This document shows positions 7,540-15,957 of a stretch of DNA of 34,197 nucleotides, in pieces; within the stretch, counting starts at the first letter, position 1; every line of letters begins with the position of its first letter. Below the pieces are notes generated by a model. The model searched no databases and was not told the origin of the DNA. It saw only the letters and a program-made list of their open reading frames with translations. The stretch covers positions 1 to 34,197 of the forward strand of contig NZ_JAAFZA010000107.1 in NCBI RefSeq assembly GCF_015356865.1, read 5' to 3'. A program made the translations under genes and the position numbers. The stretch comes from Catenulispora pinisilvae. GTDB taxonomy: Bacteria; Actinomycetota; Actinomycetes; Streptomycetales; Catenulisporaceae.

Positions 7540-9106
7540 GGTCGGCGACTCCATTACTGGTCGGGAGATGCCATAGGTGAGAACGATTCTCGTTCAGCGG
7601 GGGTCGAGGCGACACGTCCACGAGGACGGGCTCGCGGGCAGCTTCGGTTGCCCGTAAGGGTTCGGACTCGGACGAAACATCGCGCGCGAACCCGGCCGCG
7701 AATATCCACAGGGGCGCGAGCGTCGCGCAGAACAGGCTTATCGCCAAGTGCTTCGTGACTTCGTTGCCCTCCCCGAAGACCGCGGTCAGGTACTGGAACA
7801 CCGAACCGGCCGCGAGCACGAGGGCGACCGTGGCGAATGCGTGCCGGAGCGAGCCCTTCGCACCACGGCGGCGAAAGGCGATCGCCCCGGCGAGACAGGC
7901 GATCCAGTACGCCACGATGCCGCCGAAGCCGACCCAGGCGAAACGGTTCGCCACCCAGGAGACGACCGCGACGCGGTGCTCCTCCCGCTGGGCCTGCCCC
8001 CGGCTGTCGGCCACGCTGTAGTTGCCGATGTAGTAGCCGGTGCGGAACATGCGCAAGAAGGGCCCTGATCCGCTTGCCAAGACCCGGGCCGCGAGTCGGG
8101 GGTGGGTGGCGAGATAGCCGCCGAGGCGCGGGATGGTGACGCGCGAGGAGTCGAACGCGGGATCCTGCTGGATCGGATGCGCGGACCAGATGCTGGCGCC
8201 GCTGTAGGCACCGAGGGAACGCGGCAGCCCGAGCCCCGCGGCCACGGCTCCCGGGTCGTCCGACAACGGCATGAGCGTCATGGTGAGTTCGTTCCGCACG
8301 TTCGTCTGCTGGTCCTCGGGGCCGCCCCCGAAGACACCGCCCTGCCACATGGCCACGCCGATGAGCGAGACGACGGCGAGCACGGGGATATAGCGGTCCG
8401 ATGAACGTCGGCCGAGACGGCGCCACCCTCCTCGGCAGCCGGCGAAGAAGACTCCCAACGGCACCACCAGCGTCAGGGTTTCCACCTTCGCACCGACGGC
8501 GAACAGTGCCCCCGACCACGCGACGACATATGCGGCGCGTCGTCTCCGATGTTCGGTCATGGCCGCGACACCTGCCACCGCGAACACCGCAAGACCCCAG
8601 ATCGCGGCGGTCTCCGTATAGGGCGAGTTCGCATAGTCGGCGAAGGTGGCCTCGGCCAGGACCAAGAACAACGAACCGAGGACGACGACGCGCGGCGCCG
8701 CGGACAGACCGCGTACCAGTCGCGAGGCCGCCCACATCACGAACCCGACGATGACGCAGTACTCGACGACCAGCTCCCGCAGGTCGATGACGCCGGGAAG
8801 CCTGAGCACGTACCTGTGGACCACCGTCGCGAGCCAGGCGGGAAGAAGCATCGTGGACGGATACGACTGACATCGATGATGCGGCCCCACAGCGGGATAG
8901 TTCTCCACGACGTAACGCCAGAACGGCACTCGTGCGCTGTGGACGACCCGCGCGTCCGCGCCGACCAGGCACAGCAGCCGAGACCCGTCGTTGTTGTCGG
9001 CCATGCCCACCGGGACTGGTATCAGCAGCCGTACAGCCATCGCCACAGCTGAAGCCACTCCCAGTCCCACCGAGGCAAAGGACGTTCCCCTCCCGATCAC
9101 CCTCAC
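7487..9106 (-). CDS. Polytopic membrane protein, possible GT-C-type glycosyltransferase
   Basis: About 539 residues with roughly 10-12 hydrophobic segments, e.g. VVEYCVIVGFVMWAASRLV, VVVLGSLFLVLAEATF, GIVAYWIACLAGAIAF and LAISLFCATLAPLWIFAAGF. The first loop has a short acidic cluster (GMADNNDGSR, Asp 37 and 40) followed by a SYPSTMLLPAW segment. This arrangement is seen in GT-C membrane glycosyltransferases that use lipid-linked sugars, but I cannot assign a subfamily. The first GTG (9106) sits directly against GAGAAGG; the GTG two codons on (9100) has better spacing from it. The C-terminal tail of about 65 residues after the last helix is polar and its last 53 nt overlap the start of the EndoU-like gene, which may mean an original stop codon was lost. 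Confidence 0.75.
   Translation of the reverse strand: MRVIGRGTSFASVGLGVASAVAMAVRLLIPVPVGMADNNDGSRLLCLVGADARVVHSARVPFWRYVVENYPAVGPHHRCQSYPSTMLLPAWLATVVHRYVLRLPGVIDLRELVVEYCVIVGFVMWAASRLVRGLSAAPRVVVLGSLFLVLAEATFADYANSPYTETAAIWGLAVFAVAGVAAMTEHRRRRAAYVVAWSGALFAVGAKVETLTLVVPLGVFFAGCRGGWRRLGRRSSDRYIPVLAVVSLIGVAMWQGGVFGGGPEDQQTNVRNELTMTLMPLSDDPGAVAAGLGLPRSLGAYSGASIWSAHPIQQDPAFDSSRVTIPRLGGYLATHPRLAARVLASGSGPFLRMFRTGYYIGNYSVADSRGQAQREEHRVAVVSWVANRFAWVGFGGIVAYWIACLAGAIAFRRRGAKGSLRHAFATVALVLAAGSVFQYLTAVFGEGNEVTKHLAISLFCATLAPLWIFAAGFARDVSSESEPLRATEAAREPVLVDVSPRPPLNENRSHLWHLPTSNGVADHAQPRTGHLGEPRTRGA
7578..7592. promoter_or_regulatory. Zur/Fur-box-like palindrome upstream of the EndoU-like gene
   Basis: GAGAA-cga-TTCTC is a perfect palindrome. 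The 15-mer TGAGAACGATTCTCG matches 11 of 15 positions of the actinobacterial Zur consensus as I recall it (TGAAAATGATTTTCA). It lies 38 nt upstream of the toxin ATG, inside the 3' end of the membrane-protein gene. Function is inferred only from similarity. Confidence 0.35.
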
Positions 9107-9153
9107 CCTTCTCTAACCGGCGGACCAGCTGGCGGGGTTGTATCGGGAACGAA

Positions 9154-9180
9154 GATCATCGATGGAGCGATCATCGATGG
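9154..9180. repeat. Tandem GATCATCGATGG repeat in a divergent promoter region
   Basis: Two exact copies of the 12-mer start at 9154 and 9169 (15-nt period), each containing the palindrome ATCGAT. They lie in the 170-nt gap between the divergent membrane-protein and GntR genes, on the membrane-protein side, and could be binding sites for a regulator of that gene. Confidence 0.5.
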
Positions 9181-9196
9181 GGAGGCCGTCACCCAA

Positions 9197-9227
9197 CTTG
9201 GTCCCACAACTGCTACCTTGGTCCTAC
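9197..9227. promoter_or_regulatory. Direct repeat CTTGGTCCYAC, candidate GntR operator and promoter
   Basis: CTTGGTCCCAC (9197-9207) and CTTGGTCCTAC (9217-9227) are 20 nt apart, about two helical turns, so both would face the same side of DNA. An extended -10-like TGCTACCTT (9211-9219) lies between them. They sit 50 nt upstream of the GntR gene, which makes autoregulation likely. Confidence 0.45.
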
Positions 9228-9276
9228 GAGTTGGCCGGAGTGAAGCAAGCCAGCGCGGAGCAAGCGGAGGCAACGG

Positions 9277-10023
9277 ATGTCGACGGTCCTCGGGTACCGC
9301 CAGTTGGCGGGGCGACTACGGAAGGCGGTCCTCGACGGAGTCCACCCGCTCGGCGCCAAGCTCCCGTCGGAACACGAGATCGCCGAGGAGTACGGCGTCT
9401 CCCGCAGCACCGTCCGCCGCGCGTTCGCCCTGCTCACCGAGGAAGGCGTCATCGCCTCGCACCAAGGCGCGCGGCGCACCGTCCTGGCCCGGCCGCGCGA
9501 GCAGAACTTCGCCGAGCTGAGGTCCTTCTCGCGGTGGGCTCGGCTGATCGGTGAGGTCCCCTCCGGACGCACCGTCAGCCTGGAGCGCGCCACGGCGAAC
9601 GAGCGGGAGGCCGAGAAGCTGGGCCTGGCGATCGGTGATCCGCTCTTCCGCCTGACCCGCGTCCGGCTGCTGTCCGGGCGTCCGGTGATGATCGAGCGAA
9701 CCGCTTACGTGGAACGGGTCGGGACCCTGCTCGCCACCGTCGATCTGGACCGGGAGTCCATCTGCGACGCGCTGGAACTGTTCGGGATCTTCTTCGAGCA
9801 CGCCGAGCACGCCATCGACGCGATCAACGCCGATCCCGCCGACGCCGCACTTCTGGAGACGGCCGTGGGCACCGCGCTCCTGCGCGAGCACCGGCGCACC
9901 ACCGACCCTTCCGGCAGTCCGCTCGAATGGTCCGACGACCGCTATCTCGGCGACGCGATGGCGTTCATCGTGCGCAACTCCGTCGCGTCCGCACCGCTGG
10001 CGCGCTCCATCGGCGACCGGTAA
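9277..10023 (+). CDS. GntR-family regulator, HutC/PhnF (UTRA) subfamily
   Basis: 248 residues; the ATG at 9277 is preceded by GGAGG at about 7 nt. Residues 1-73 form the GntR winged helix (YRQLAGRLRKAVLDGVHPLG, LPSEHEIAEEYGVSRSTVRR, then an EEGVIASHQGARRTV wing). Residues about 90-235 match the UTRA ligand-binding fold (LGLAIGDPLFRLTRVRLLSG; MIERTAYV; LLREHRRTTDPSGSPLEWSDDRY). UTRA regulators sense small metabolites, including phosphonates and sugars. It lies 21 nt upstream of, and probably co-transcribed with, the dioxygenase gene, suggesting that its ligand is the dioxygenase substrate or product. Confidence 0.9.
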   Translation: MSTVLGYRQLAGRLRKAVLDGVHPLGAKLPSEHEIAEEYGVSRSTVRRAFALLTEEGVIASHQGARRTVLARPREQNFAELRSFSRWARLIGEVPSGRTVSLERATANEREAEKLGLAIGDPLFRLTRVRLLSGRPVMIERTAYVERVGTLLATVDLDRESICDALELFGIFFEHAEHAIDAINADPADAALLETAVGTALLREHRRTTDPSGSPLEWSDDRYLGDAMAFIVRNSVASAPLARSIGDR

Positions 10024-10044
10024 CGAAAACAGGGAGACGGAAAT

Positions 10045-11139
10045 ATGACGCAGATCCCAGCCATCTGGCTCCGCGACAACTGCCGCTGTCCGGAGTGCGT
10101 GGACCCGGTCAGCGGTCAGAAGCTGTTCGGCATCACCGACCTGCCGATCGCCCCGGAGGTGAGCGGCGTCGACGAGACGCCGGACCACCTCACCTTCACG
10201 TTCGCCCCGGACGGCCACGTCGCGACGTTCCCCCGCGAATGGCTGGCCACGCACCACCCGGCCGCGCCGGCCACCACACCGAACCCGCGGACCGAGGACG
10301 CGAAGACGCTGTGGCACGGCGCGTCCCACCCGATTCCGCGCTTCGCGTGGGACGGTTTCCTCACCACCGACGACATCAGGACCGCCTGCCTCGACGCGGT
10401 ACTCCGCCAGGGTTACGCGGTGCTCCACGGCGTCCCCGTCCAAGACTGCACGGTCCTGCGCGTCGCCTCGGAATTCGGGTACGTCCGCACCACCAACTAC
10501 GGCGAGCTCTTCGAAGTCCGCACCGAACCCGCGGCCACCAACCTGGCCTTCACCAACCTGCCGATCACCCCGCACACCGACAACCCGTACCGGGACCCGG
10601 TGCCCACCGTCCAGCTCCTGCACTGCCTGGTCAACGCGGCCGAGGGCGGCGACTCGGCGCTGGTCGACGGGTTCGAGGCGGCCGGCCGCCTGCGCGCGGC
10701 CGACCCGGCGGCGTTCCGCTCGCTCACCACGACGCCGGTGACGTTCCGATACCGCGACGCGAACACCGACCTGAGCTCGACCCAGCCGCTGATCGGCCTG
10801 GACGCGAAAGGCCGCGTCCGCGAGGTTCGTTTCAACAACCGGTCCATGCAGCCGGTCAGCGTGAACCCCGACGACCCCGACGACCCTGACAGCCCCGACG
10901 CCATCGAAACCTTCTACGCCGCCTACCGGGCCTTCGCCGACCTGCTCTACGACGCCGCGGCCGCGGTCCGGTTCCGGCTCGGTCCCGGCGACTGCGTCAT
11001 CTTCGACAACACCCGCGTCCTGCACGCGCGCACCGGGTTCACCGCCGACGGCCGACGCCACCTCCAGGGCTGCTACATAGATCTCGATGGCGTGGCCAGT
11101 AATCACAAGGTACTGACCCGCGCCGAAAGCGCTCGCTGA
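10045..11139 (+). CDS. Gamma-butyrobetaine-hydroxylase-like Fe(II)/2-oxoglutarate dioxygenase
   Basis: 364 residues with GGGAGA ahead of the ATG. The N-terminus has the zinc-binding DUF971-type motif WLRDNCRCPECV (Cys 13, 15, 18) with WLATHHP (His 70/71) as the fourth ligand, as in gamma-butyrobetaine dioxygenase. The catalytic TauD/TfdA-type domain has the iron ligands His 177 and Asp 179 (TPHTDNPY) and His 327 (LHARTGF), with Arg 338 in the RRHLQGCY segment suited to 2-oxoglutarate. The family hydroxylates trimethylammonium compounds: gamma-butyrobetaine to carnitine, or 2-trimethylaminoethylphosphonate (TmpA). No TmpB-like HD oxygenase is adjacent, and the UTRA regulator is compatible with either, so the substrate is left open. 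A strong bidirectional hairpin follows. Confidence 0.88.
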   Translation: MTQIPAIWLRDNCRCPECVDPVSGQKLFGITDLPIAPEVSGVDETPDHLTFTFAPDGHVATFPREWLATHHPAAPATTPNPRTEDAKTLWHGASHPIPRFAWDGFLTTDDIRTACLDAVLRQGYAVLHGVPVQDCTVLRVASEFGYVRTTNYGELFEVRTEPAATNLAFTNLPITPHTDNPYRDPVPTVQLLHCLVNAAEGGDSALVDGFEAAGRLRAADPAAFRSLTTTPVTFRYRDANTDLSSTQPLIGLDAKGRVREVRFNNRSMQPVSVNPDDPDDPDSPDAIETFYAAYRAFADLLYDAAAAVRFRLGPGDCVIFDNTRVLHARTGFTADGRRHLQGCYIDLDGVASNHKVLTRAESAR

Positions 11140-11166
11140 TCCCCCGGCCGCAGAACCGAATCACGG

Positions 11167-11205
11167 GTGGTGCCCCAGATCGGCGAAACCGACCTGGGGC
11201 ACCAC
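11167..11205. terminator. Bidirectional terminator hairpin
   Basis: GTGGTGCCCCAG (11167-11178) pairs perfectly with CTGGGGCACCAC (11194-11205); the 15-nt loop has an internal CGG/CCG pairing. It lies between the convergent dioxygenase and GH3 genes. There is no U-tract, as is common in GC-rich actinomycetes. Confidence 0.75.
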
Positions 11206-11224
11206 AGACCTCAGCCGACCGTGA

Positions 11225-14200
11225 TCAGCCGATGGCCGCCGTGAACACGTGCAGCGGCGAGGACGTGCCGGCCGGCAGCGTCACCGACTGGACGGTCTTC
11301 CCGGCCTGAAGCGTCACACCGTCGTAGAACACCGAGGCCTTCCACGGCGATGTGCCGCTGGAGGTGTTTCCATAAGCCGATGTCACCGCGACCTGTGAAC
11401 CGGGGAACGGCGACGTGGAGGCCCAGTCGCCGAACCCGAGCGTGAACGGCTGCGTGCTGCCGTCGGTGTAGGTGATCGTCGCGGTGCCGGACGACTGGCC
11501 GTTGGCGGCGGCGCCGAGGAAGCCGAGGGTGGTGCCGCTGCCGGCGACACTGAACGAGCGACCGTCGGCCTCGATGTTGTCGGCGGTGCCCGCGGCGGCA
11601 CCGGGCCAGGTGAATACGAGGCCGTTGAAGGTGAACTGGCCCGCCGGGTTCAGTCCGGCCGCGGCCAGTGCCTGGGCGGAGAAGCTGTTGCCGCCGCCGT
11701 CGAGGTTGCCGGGACCGTGGTTCGCGTCGTCCGTGATGGACACGTTGTTGAACCCGGCGGTCAGCGACGGGTAGGCCACCGTGGTCTGGGTGCCGGACAG
11801 GCCCGCCTGGCTGCCGCCGACGCTCTCCGTCACCCCGATCACGTGCGATCCCGGCTGTTGGGCCGCCGGTACCGACACCGACCAGGTCGTCGAGACCGTC
11901 GCTCCGGCCGGCACCGAGGCGAACGTGTTCGGCGTGCTGTTCGTCGCGGTCCAGCCGCTGGGGAGCGTCAACGCGAGCGCCACGGTGGCCAGCGCGGCCG
12001 ACGACGGGTTCGCCAGCGTCGTGGTCACCGTGCCCGACGAGCCCGCTTCCAGGGCCGGCGGGGCGGTGACGGAAAGCTGGTCGGACTTGATGGACATGGC
12101 GAAGATGTGCAGCGCCGGGATCCCGCCGTGCGGTTGCGCGCTGCCACTGGGCAGCGTGATCGACTGCACGGTCTTGGCCGGGTCGAGCGTGATCGGGTAA
12201 TAGTCGACGGTCGCCGCCCAGCCGGTTTGGTTCCCCGGCTGGTTGCCGTAGGGCGCGCGGATCGCGACGTCGGCACCGGTCGGCGGGGTGCCGTTGGCCC
12301 AGTCGCCGAAGCCGATCGTGTAGGGCTGGGTGCTGCCGTCGGTGTAGGTGATCGTGCCGCTGCCGGTGCTGGGTCCCCAGGTGCTGGTGCCCAGCAGGCC
12401 GAGCGTGGAGCCCGAGCCGGAGACGTCGATGGTCTGCCCGGCGGCGACCACGTTGTCAGACTGGCCGACCTGTCGGTGGGGCCAGGTGAAGGTGAGGCCG
12501 TCGTGCACCAGCGGCGCTCCCGGCGTCACCCCGACCGCGGCCAGGGCCTGTGCCGAATAGCTCGCGCCGGCCCCGTCCAGATCGGCGCCGCCGCGGTTGC
12601 TGTCGTTGGTGATCGCGTCGTTGTTGAAGGCTGCCGGGAGCGAGGTGTACGGCACCGCCAGTTGGCTGTAGCCGGTGCTGTCATGCTTCCCGCCGACGGT
12701 CGCATCGGCGTTCAGCGTGTACGTACCCCCGGCACCATTCGGAACAGTCACCGACCAGGTGGTGGTCACCTTCTGACCGGGCGCGACACTGGCGAAGTTC
12801 GCCGGGCTGGTCGCGGTCGCGGTCCAGCCCGCGGGCAGGTCGAGGTTCATCGCGACGTCGGTCACCGCGCCGGAGCCGGTCGACGCCGCGGCGGTGTTGG
12901 TGAACGTCGTGCTGACCGTCGAGGCCTGGCCGGGCTGAGCGAGCGCGGGCGTCGCGACGGACACCGCGTGGCCGACGACGATCGGCGTCGATCCGCTGAC
13001 CCCGTCGACGGTGACCGTGATGTCCGCCGCTCCGGTGCCGACCGCCGTGACCAGTCCCTTGGAGTTGACGGTCGCTACGCGCGGATCGCTGCTGCGGTAG
13101 CTCACGTGTGCCTTGGAGAGGTCTGCGAAACTGCCGTCGGCATCCGCGGCCTCGACGATGCCGTCGGCCGTGACGCTCATGTTCCGGCCCTGCGGAACCG
13201 AGCCGACGCCGGTGGTGTCGTCCGCGATCCACGGGTTCTTGCCGGTGAGGTCGAGCGTCTGCCCGGCCTGGAAGTCGACCTGGTCGGGCTGCACGGAGAC
13301 AGTGCTGACCCGCGGCGTCAGCGTGCCGGTCACCGCGACGTCGACGCCGCCGCGCAGATCCGCCGCGTCGGCGCCGACCTCGAACCCGTAGGTGCCGTCA
13401 TAGACCACCGAGTTCATGGTGTCCGGGTTCCAGATGCCCAGATCGGGGATCTGCGCGCTGATCGTGAGCCGCTGGCTCTCCCCCGGCTTCAGTACCTTGC
13501 TCTTCTGGAAGCCGACCAGCTGCTCCTTCGGGAAGGTCTGGCCGGCGACCGTGAACTTCGGCTGCGCGTAGACCTGCGCCACGGTGCTGCCCGCTGTGCT
13601 GCCGGTATTCGTCACCGTGACGGTGACGCTCTGGCTGCCGTTCGCGTCGGCGGTGCGGCGGTCCGCGCTTACGCCGGAGAAGCTGAAGGTCGAATAGCTC
13701 AGGCCGTAGCCGAAGGGGTAGGTGGGGGTGCCGGTGAAGTACATGTAGGTGCGGCCCAGCCCGCCGGTCTCGGCCGGGGTGAGTCCGTAGTCCGACATCG
13801 CAGGGAGCTGCGAGTCGTCGGCGTACCAGGTGAAGTCGAGGTGCCCGTCCGGGTTCTGCTTGCCGAACAGCACGTCGGCCAGGGCCGTGCCCTGGCTCTC
13901 GCCGTTGAAGCCGCTGAACACGATCGACGGGAAGTCCTTCTGCACGTCGTCGATCCGCACCGGGCCGCCGGACTGGATCGCCAGCACCATACGCGGGTTG
14001 CCGACCGCCGCGACCTGGCTGATCAGCGAGTCGTAGTTGCCCGGCATGGCGATCGTGGTGCGGTCCTTGCCCTCGTCGGCGATCTGCTGGTTGGTGCCGG
14101 CGAAGACGATGACCGCGTCGGCGTTCGCCACATCGGCGAGAGTCTGCGCCGAGCAGGTGGCCGCGGTGGTCGCCGTGGTGGAGGTGCCGCAGGCGTCGAA

Positions 14201-15814
14201 GGTGACGGTCGCGCCGGGATTCGCCTTCCGCACCGCGGCCGTGATGCCCTGCACCGGACTGACCTGGAGCGTCGGATCGCTGGAGTAGTTGCCCAGGGTC
14301 ACGGCGTTCGCCATGTCGCCGACGATCACGATCTTGTTCGTGGCGGCCGCGGACAACGGGAGCAGCGGCTTGGCGGCGGCCGTCGAGGTGGATGCCCCGG
14401 TGGCCGGCTGGTTCTTCAGCAGCACCAGCGAGTTGTCGGCGACCTCGGTCGCCAGCGCCTGGTGCGCCGGGCTCTGGATCTGCGCCTTGGTGATGTTCGT
14501 GTACGGATTCGAGCCCGCGGGGTCGAACTCGCCGGTCTGCATCCGCACCGTGAAGATCTTCACGAGCGCGTTGTCGATGACGCCCTCGCTGAGGATTCCG
14601 GCGCTGATCGCGGCCGTGATGTCAGCGTACGTGTTCTCGCCGCCGGAGCAGTTCAGGTCGGTGCCCGCGCGCAGCGCGTACGCCTGGCCGCCGGCCTGAG
14701 CCGGGACGGTGGCCCCGGTCGCGGTGTTCGTCCACGTCCCGGTGGAGCCCTTGCCGTCGGTGCTCCAGCCGGGCGGCGCCCAGTCGTGACCGCTCGGGAA
14801 GGTCTGGTAGGTCGTGCCGATGGCGCCGCAGTCGGAGGTCACGTAGCCGTTGAAGCCGTACTGACGCTGCGCGAGCTGGTTCGCGGTGTACGTGTCGGCC
14901 ACGGACGGGGTCCCGTTGATGGCGTTGTACGACGTCATCAGGCCCGAGACATGCGCGTTCTGGATGAGGCTCGCGAACTGCTTGGTGTAGTAGTCGTGCA
15001 GGTCGGTGTCGCTGACGTTGGACGAGACGCCGGTGCGGTCCTGCTCGACGTTGTTCAGCGCGTAGTGCTTCGCCGTGGCCGCGACCTTGAGATACCCGGT
15101 CTCGGACTGCCCGGTCGGGGTGTTCCCCTCGTAGCCGTTGACGAACGCGCCGGCCATCTGCGAGACCAGATACGGATCCTCGCCGAATGCCTCATCGGTG
15201 CGGCCCCAACGGGGATCGCGGTCCATGTTCACGGTCGGGGCCCAGAACGTGAGGCTGCCGTAATCGCTCGCCGACGGCCCGAGGTTGTTCTGGTTCACGC
15301 CGAACAGCGACTTGTCCAGGAACCCGCGCGCCTCATCGGAGATCGCCGTGGTCTCCTGGTAGACCAGGCTCGGGTCCCAGGACATGGTGCTGGCGAAGTT
15401 CGTCGGGAAGCTGGTCGAGCGGACCGCGCCGCCATTGCCGTCGTTGTTCTGGTTGGCGCCCAGCGTGTTGACGCCGTGCTGGCCCTCGCTCCAATACGTG
15501 TACTGCTGCACTCCCAGCCGCGGGATCGCCGGCCCGCTGTTGGTGCTCAGCTGCGCCACCTTCTCAGGGAGCGTCATCCGGGACACCAGATCCGCGGCGC
15601 GGGCCTCGGCGCTGTAGTGGGTGTCGAGATAGATCGGCAGCTGCGCTCGCTTCGCCGCCGCGGCCCCGGCTGTTGCGGCCCCGGCCCCGGCTCCGGCTCC
15701 GGCCGATGAGGCTGGGGCGGCGGATACCGCGATGCCAAGGCCGACGGTGAGAGCCACCGTCGCGTGGACCGTCCTGCGCAGTCTGGGCCGTTTGGTGCGT
15801 CTGTGCTGTTCCAT
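11225..15814 (-). CDS. Large secreted GH3 glycosidase with duplicated C-terminal modules
   Basis: 1529 residues, about twice the usual GH3 length; GGAGG precedes the ATG. A Sec signal (RRTVHATVALTVGLGIAVSAAPASSA) leads into an Ala/Gly-rich spacer. GH3 N-domain about 57-430: WAPTVNMDRDPRWGR, AATAKHYALNN (Lys 249, His 250) and GYVTSDCGAI with the nucleophile Asp 328. GH3 C-domain about 455-715: candidate acid/base Glu 639 (FNGESQGTA). Fn3-like domain about 725-825, then a BIG2-type Ig fold (about 840-948). Next come NEW3-like domain (950-1045), beta-sandwich module (1055-1243), NEW3-like (1246-1345) and module again (1350-1529). The two modules share ITYTDGSTQP and GFGDWA. GH3 enzymes of this type act as beta-glucosidases or beta-xylosidases; the extra domains probably bind polysaccharide. 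The divergent ROK gene suggests sugar control. Confidence 0.92.
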   Translation of the reverse strand: MEQHRRTKRPRLRRTVHATVALTVGLGIAVSAAPASSAGAGAGAGAATAGAAAAKRAQLPIYLDTHYSAEARAADLVSRMTLPEKVAQLSTNSGPAIPRLGVQQYTYWSEGQHGVNTLGANQNNDGNGGAVRSTSFPTNFASTMSWDPSLVYQETTAISDEARGFLDKSLFGVNQNNLGPSASDYGSLTFWAPTVNMDRDPRWGRTDEAFGEDPYLVSQMAGAFVNGYEGNTPTGQSETGYLKVAATAKHYALNNVEQDRTGVSSNVSDTDLHDYYTKQFASLIQNAHVSGLMTSYNAINGTPSVADTYTANQLAQRQYGFNGYVTSDCGAIGTTYQTFPSGHDWAPPGWSTDGKGSTGTWTNTATGATVPAQAGGQAYALRAGTDLNCSGGENTYADITAAISAGILSEGVIDNALVKIFTVRMQTGEFDPAGSNPYTNITKAQIQSPAHQALATEVADNSLVLLKNQPATGASTSTAAAKPLLPLSAAATNKIVIVGDMANAVTLGNYSSDPTLQVSPVQGITAAVRKANPGATVTFDACGTSTTATTAATCSAQTLADVANADAVIVFAGTNQQIADEGKDRTTIAMPGNYDSLISQVAAVGNPRMVLAIQSGGPVRIDDVQKDFPSIVFSGFNGESQGTALADVLFGKQNPDGHLDFTWYADDSQLPAMSDYGLTPAETGGLGRTYMYFTGTPTYPFGYGLSYSTFSFSGVSADRRTADANGSQSVTVTVTNTGSTAGSTVAQVYAQPKFTVAGQTFPKEQLVGFQKSKVLKPGESQRLTISAQIPDLGIWNPDTMNSVVYDGTYGFEVGADAADLRGGVDVAVTGTLTPRVSTVSVQPDQVDFQAGQTLDLTGKNPWIADDTTGVGSVPQGRNMSVTADGIVEAADADGSFADLSKAHVSYRSSDPRVATVNSKGLVTAVGTGAADITVTVDGVSGSTPIVVGHAVSVATPALAQPGQASTVSTTFTNTAAASTGSGAVTDVAMNLDLPAGWTATATSPANFASVAPGQKVTTTWSVTVPNGAGGTYTLNADATVGGKHDSTGYSQLAVPYTSLPAAFNNDAITNDSNRGGADLDGAGASYSAQALAAVGVTPGAPLVHDGLTFTWPHRQVGQSDNVVAAGQTIDVSGSGSTLGLLGTSTWGPSTGSGTITYTDGSTQPYTIGFGDWANGTPPTGADVAIRAPYGNQPGNQTGWAATVDYYPITLDPAKTVQSITLPSGSAQPHGGIPALHIFAMSIKSDQLSVTAPPALEAGSSGTVTTTLANPSSAALATVALALTLPSGWTATNSTPNTFASVPAGATVSTTWSVSVPAAQQPGSHVIGVTESVGGSQAGLSGTQTTVAYPSLTAGFNNVSITDDANHGPGNLDGGGNSFSAQALAAAGLNPAGQFTFNGLVFTWPGAAAGTADNIEADGRSFSVAGSGTTLGFLGAAANGQSSGTATITYTDGSTQPFTLGFGDWASTSPFPGSQVAVTSAYGNTSSGTSPWKASVFYDGVTLQAGKTVQSVTLPAGTSSPLHVFTAAIG

Positions 15815-15881
15815 TGCGCCTCCGAACTGGATGCCTGCTGGAGCACTCGCCGCCCATCACATTCAGCCGAGTATGCGCGAA

Positions 15882-15957
15882 AGTCAAGAGACTGGAAACA
15901 TGTGACGAAGCAGTTTTGACTAGATCGAGCTTTACTGGCGTTGCTAGGGTGCTCGGC
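15882..15957. promoter_or_regulatory. Divergent promoter region between the GH3 and ROK genes
   Basis: TTGACT-type -35 hexamers lie in opposite orientations: 15916-15921 on + and 15882-15887 on -. On the minus strand a GAATGT hexamer follows 17 nt downstream, a plausible GH3 promoter. On the plus strand TAGGGT (15945-15950) ends 7 nt before the GTG at 15958, compatible with a leaderless ROK transcript. The small inverted repeat AGTC-aaga-GACT (15882-15893) could be an operator. Confidence 0.4.

Noticed and set aside
9316-11106. Minus-strand frame opposite the GntR and dioxygenase genes
   Set aside because: Val/Gly/Arg-rich shadow with no recognisable fold.
11717-15709. A 1330-codon open frame on the + strand opposite the GH3 gene
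   Set aside because: It is an Arg/Gly-rich antisense shadow of a high-GC gene; the opposite strand has signal peptide, domains and catalytic residues.
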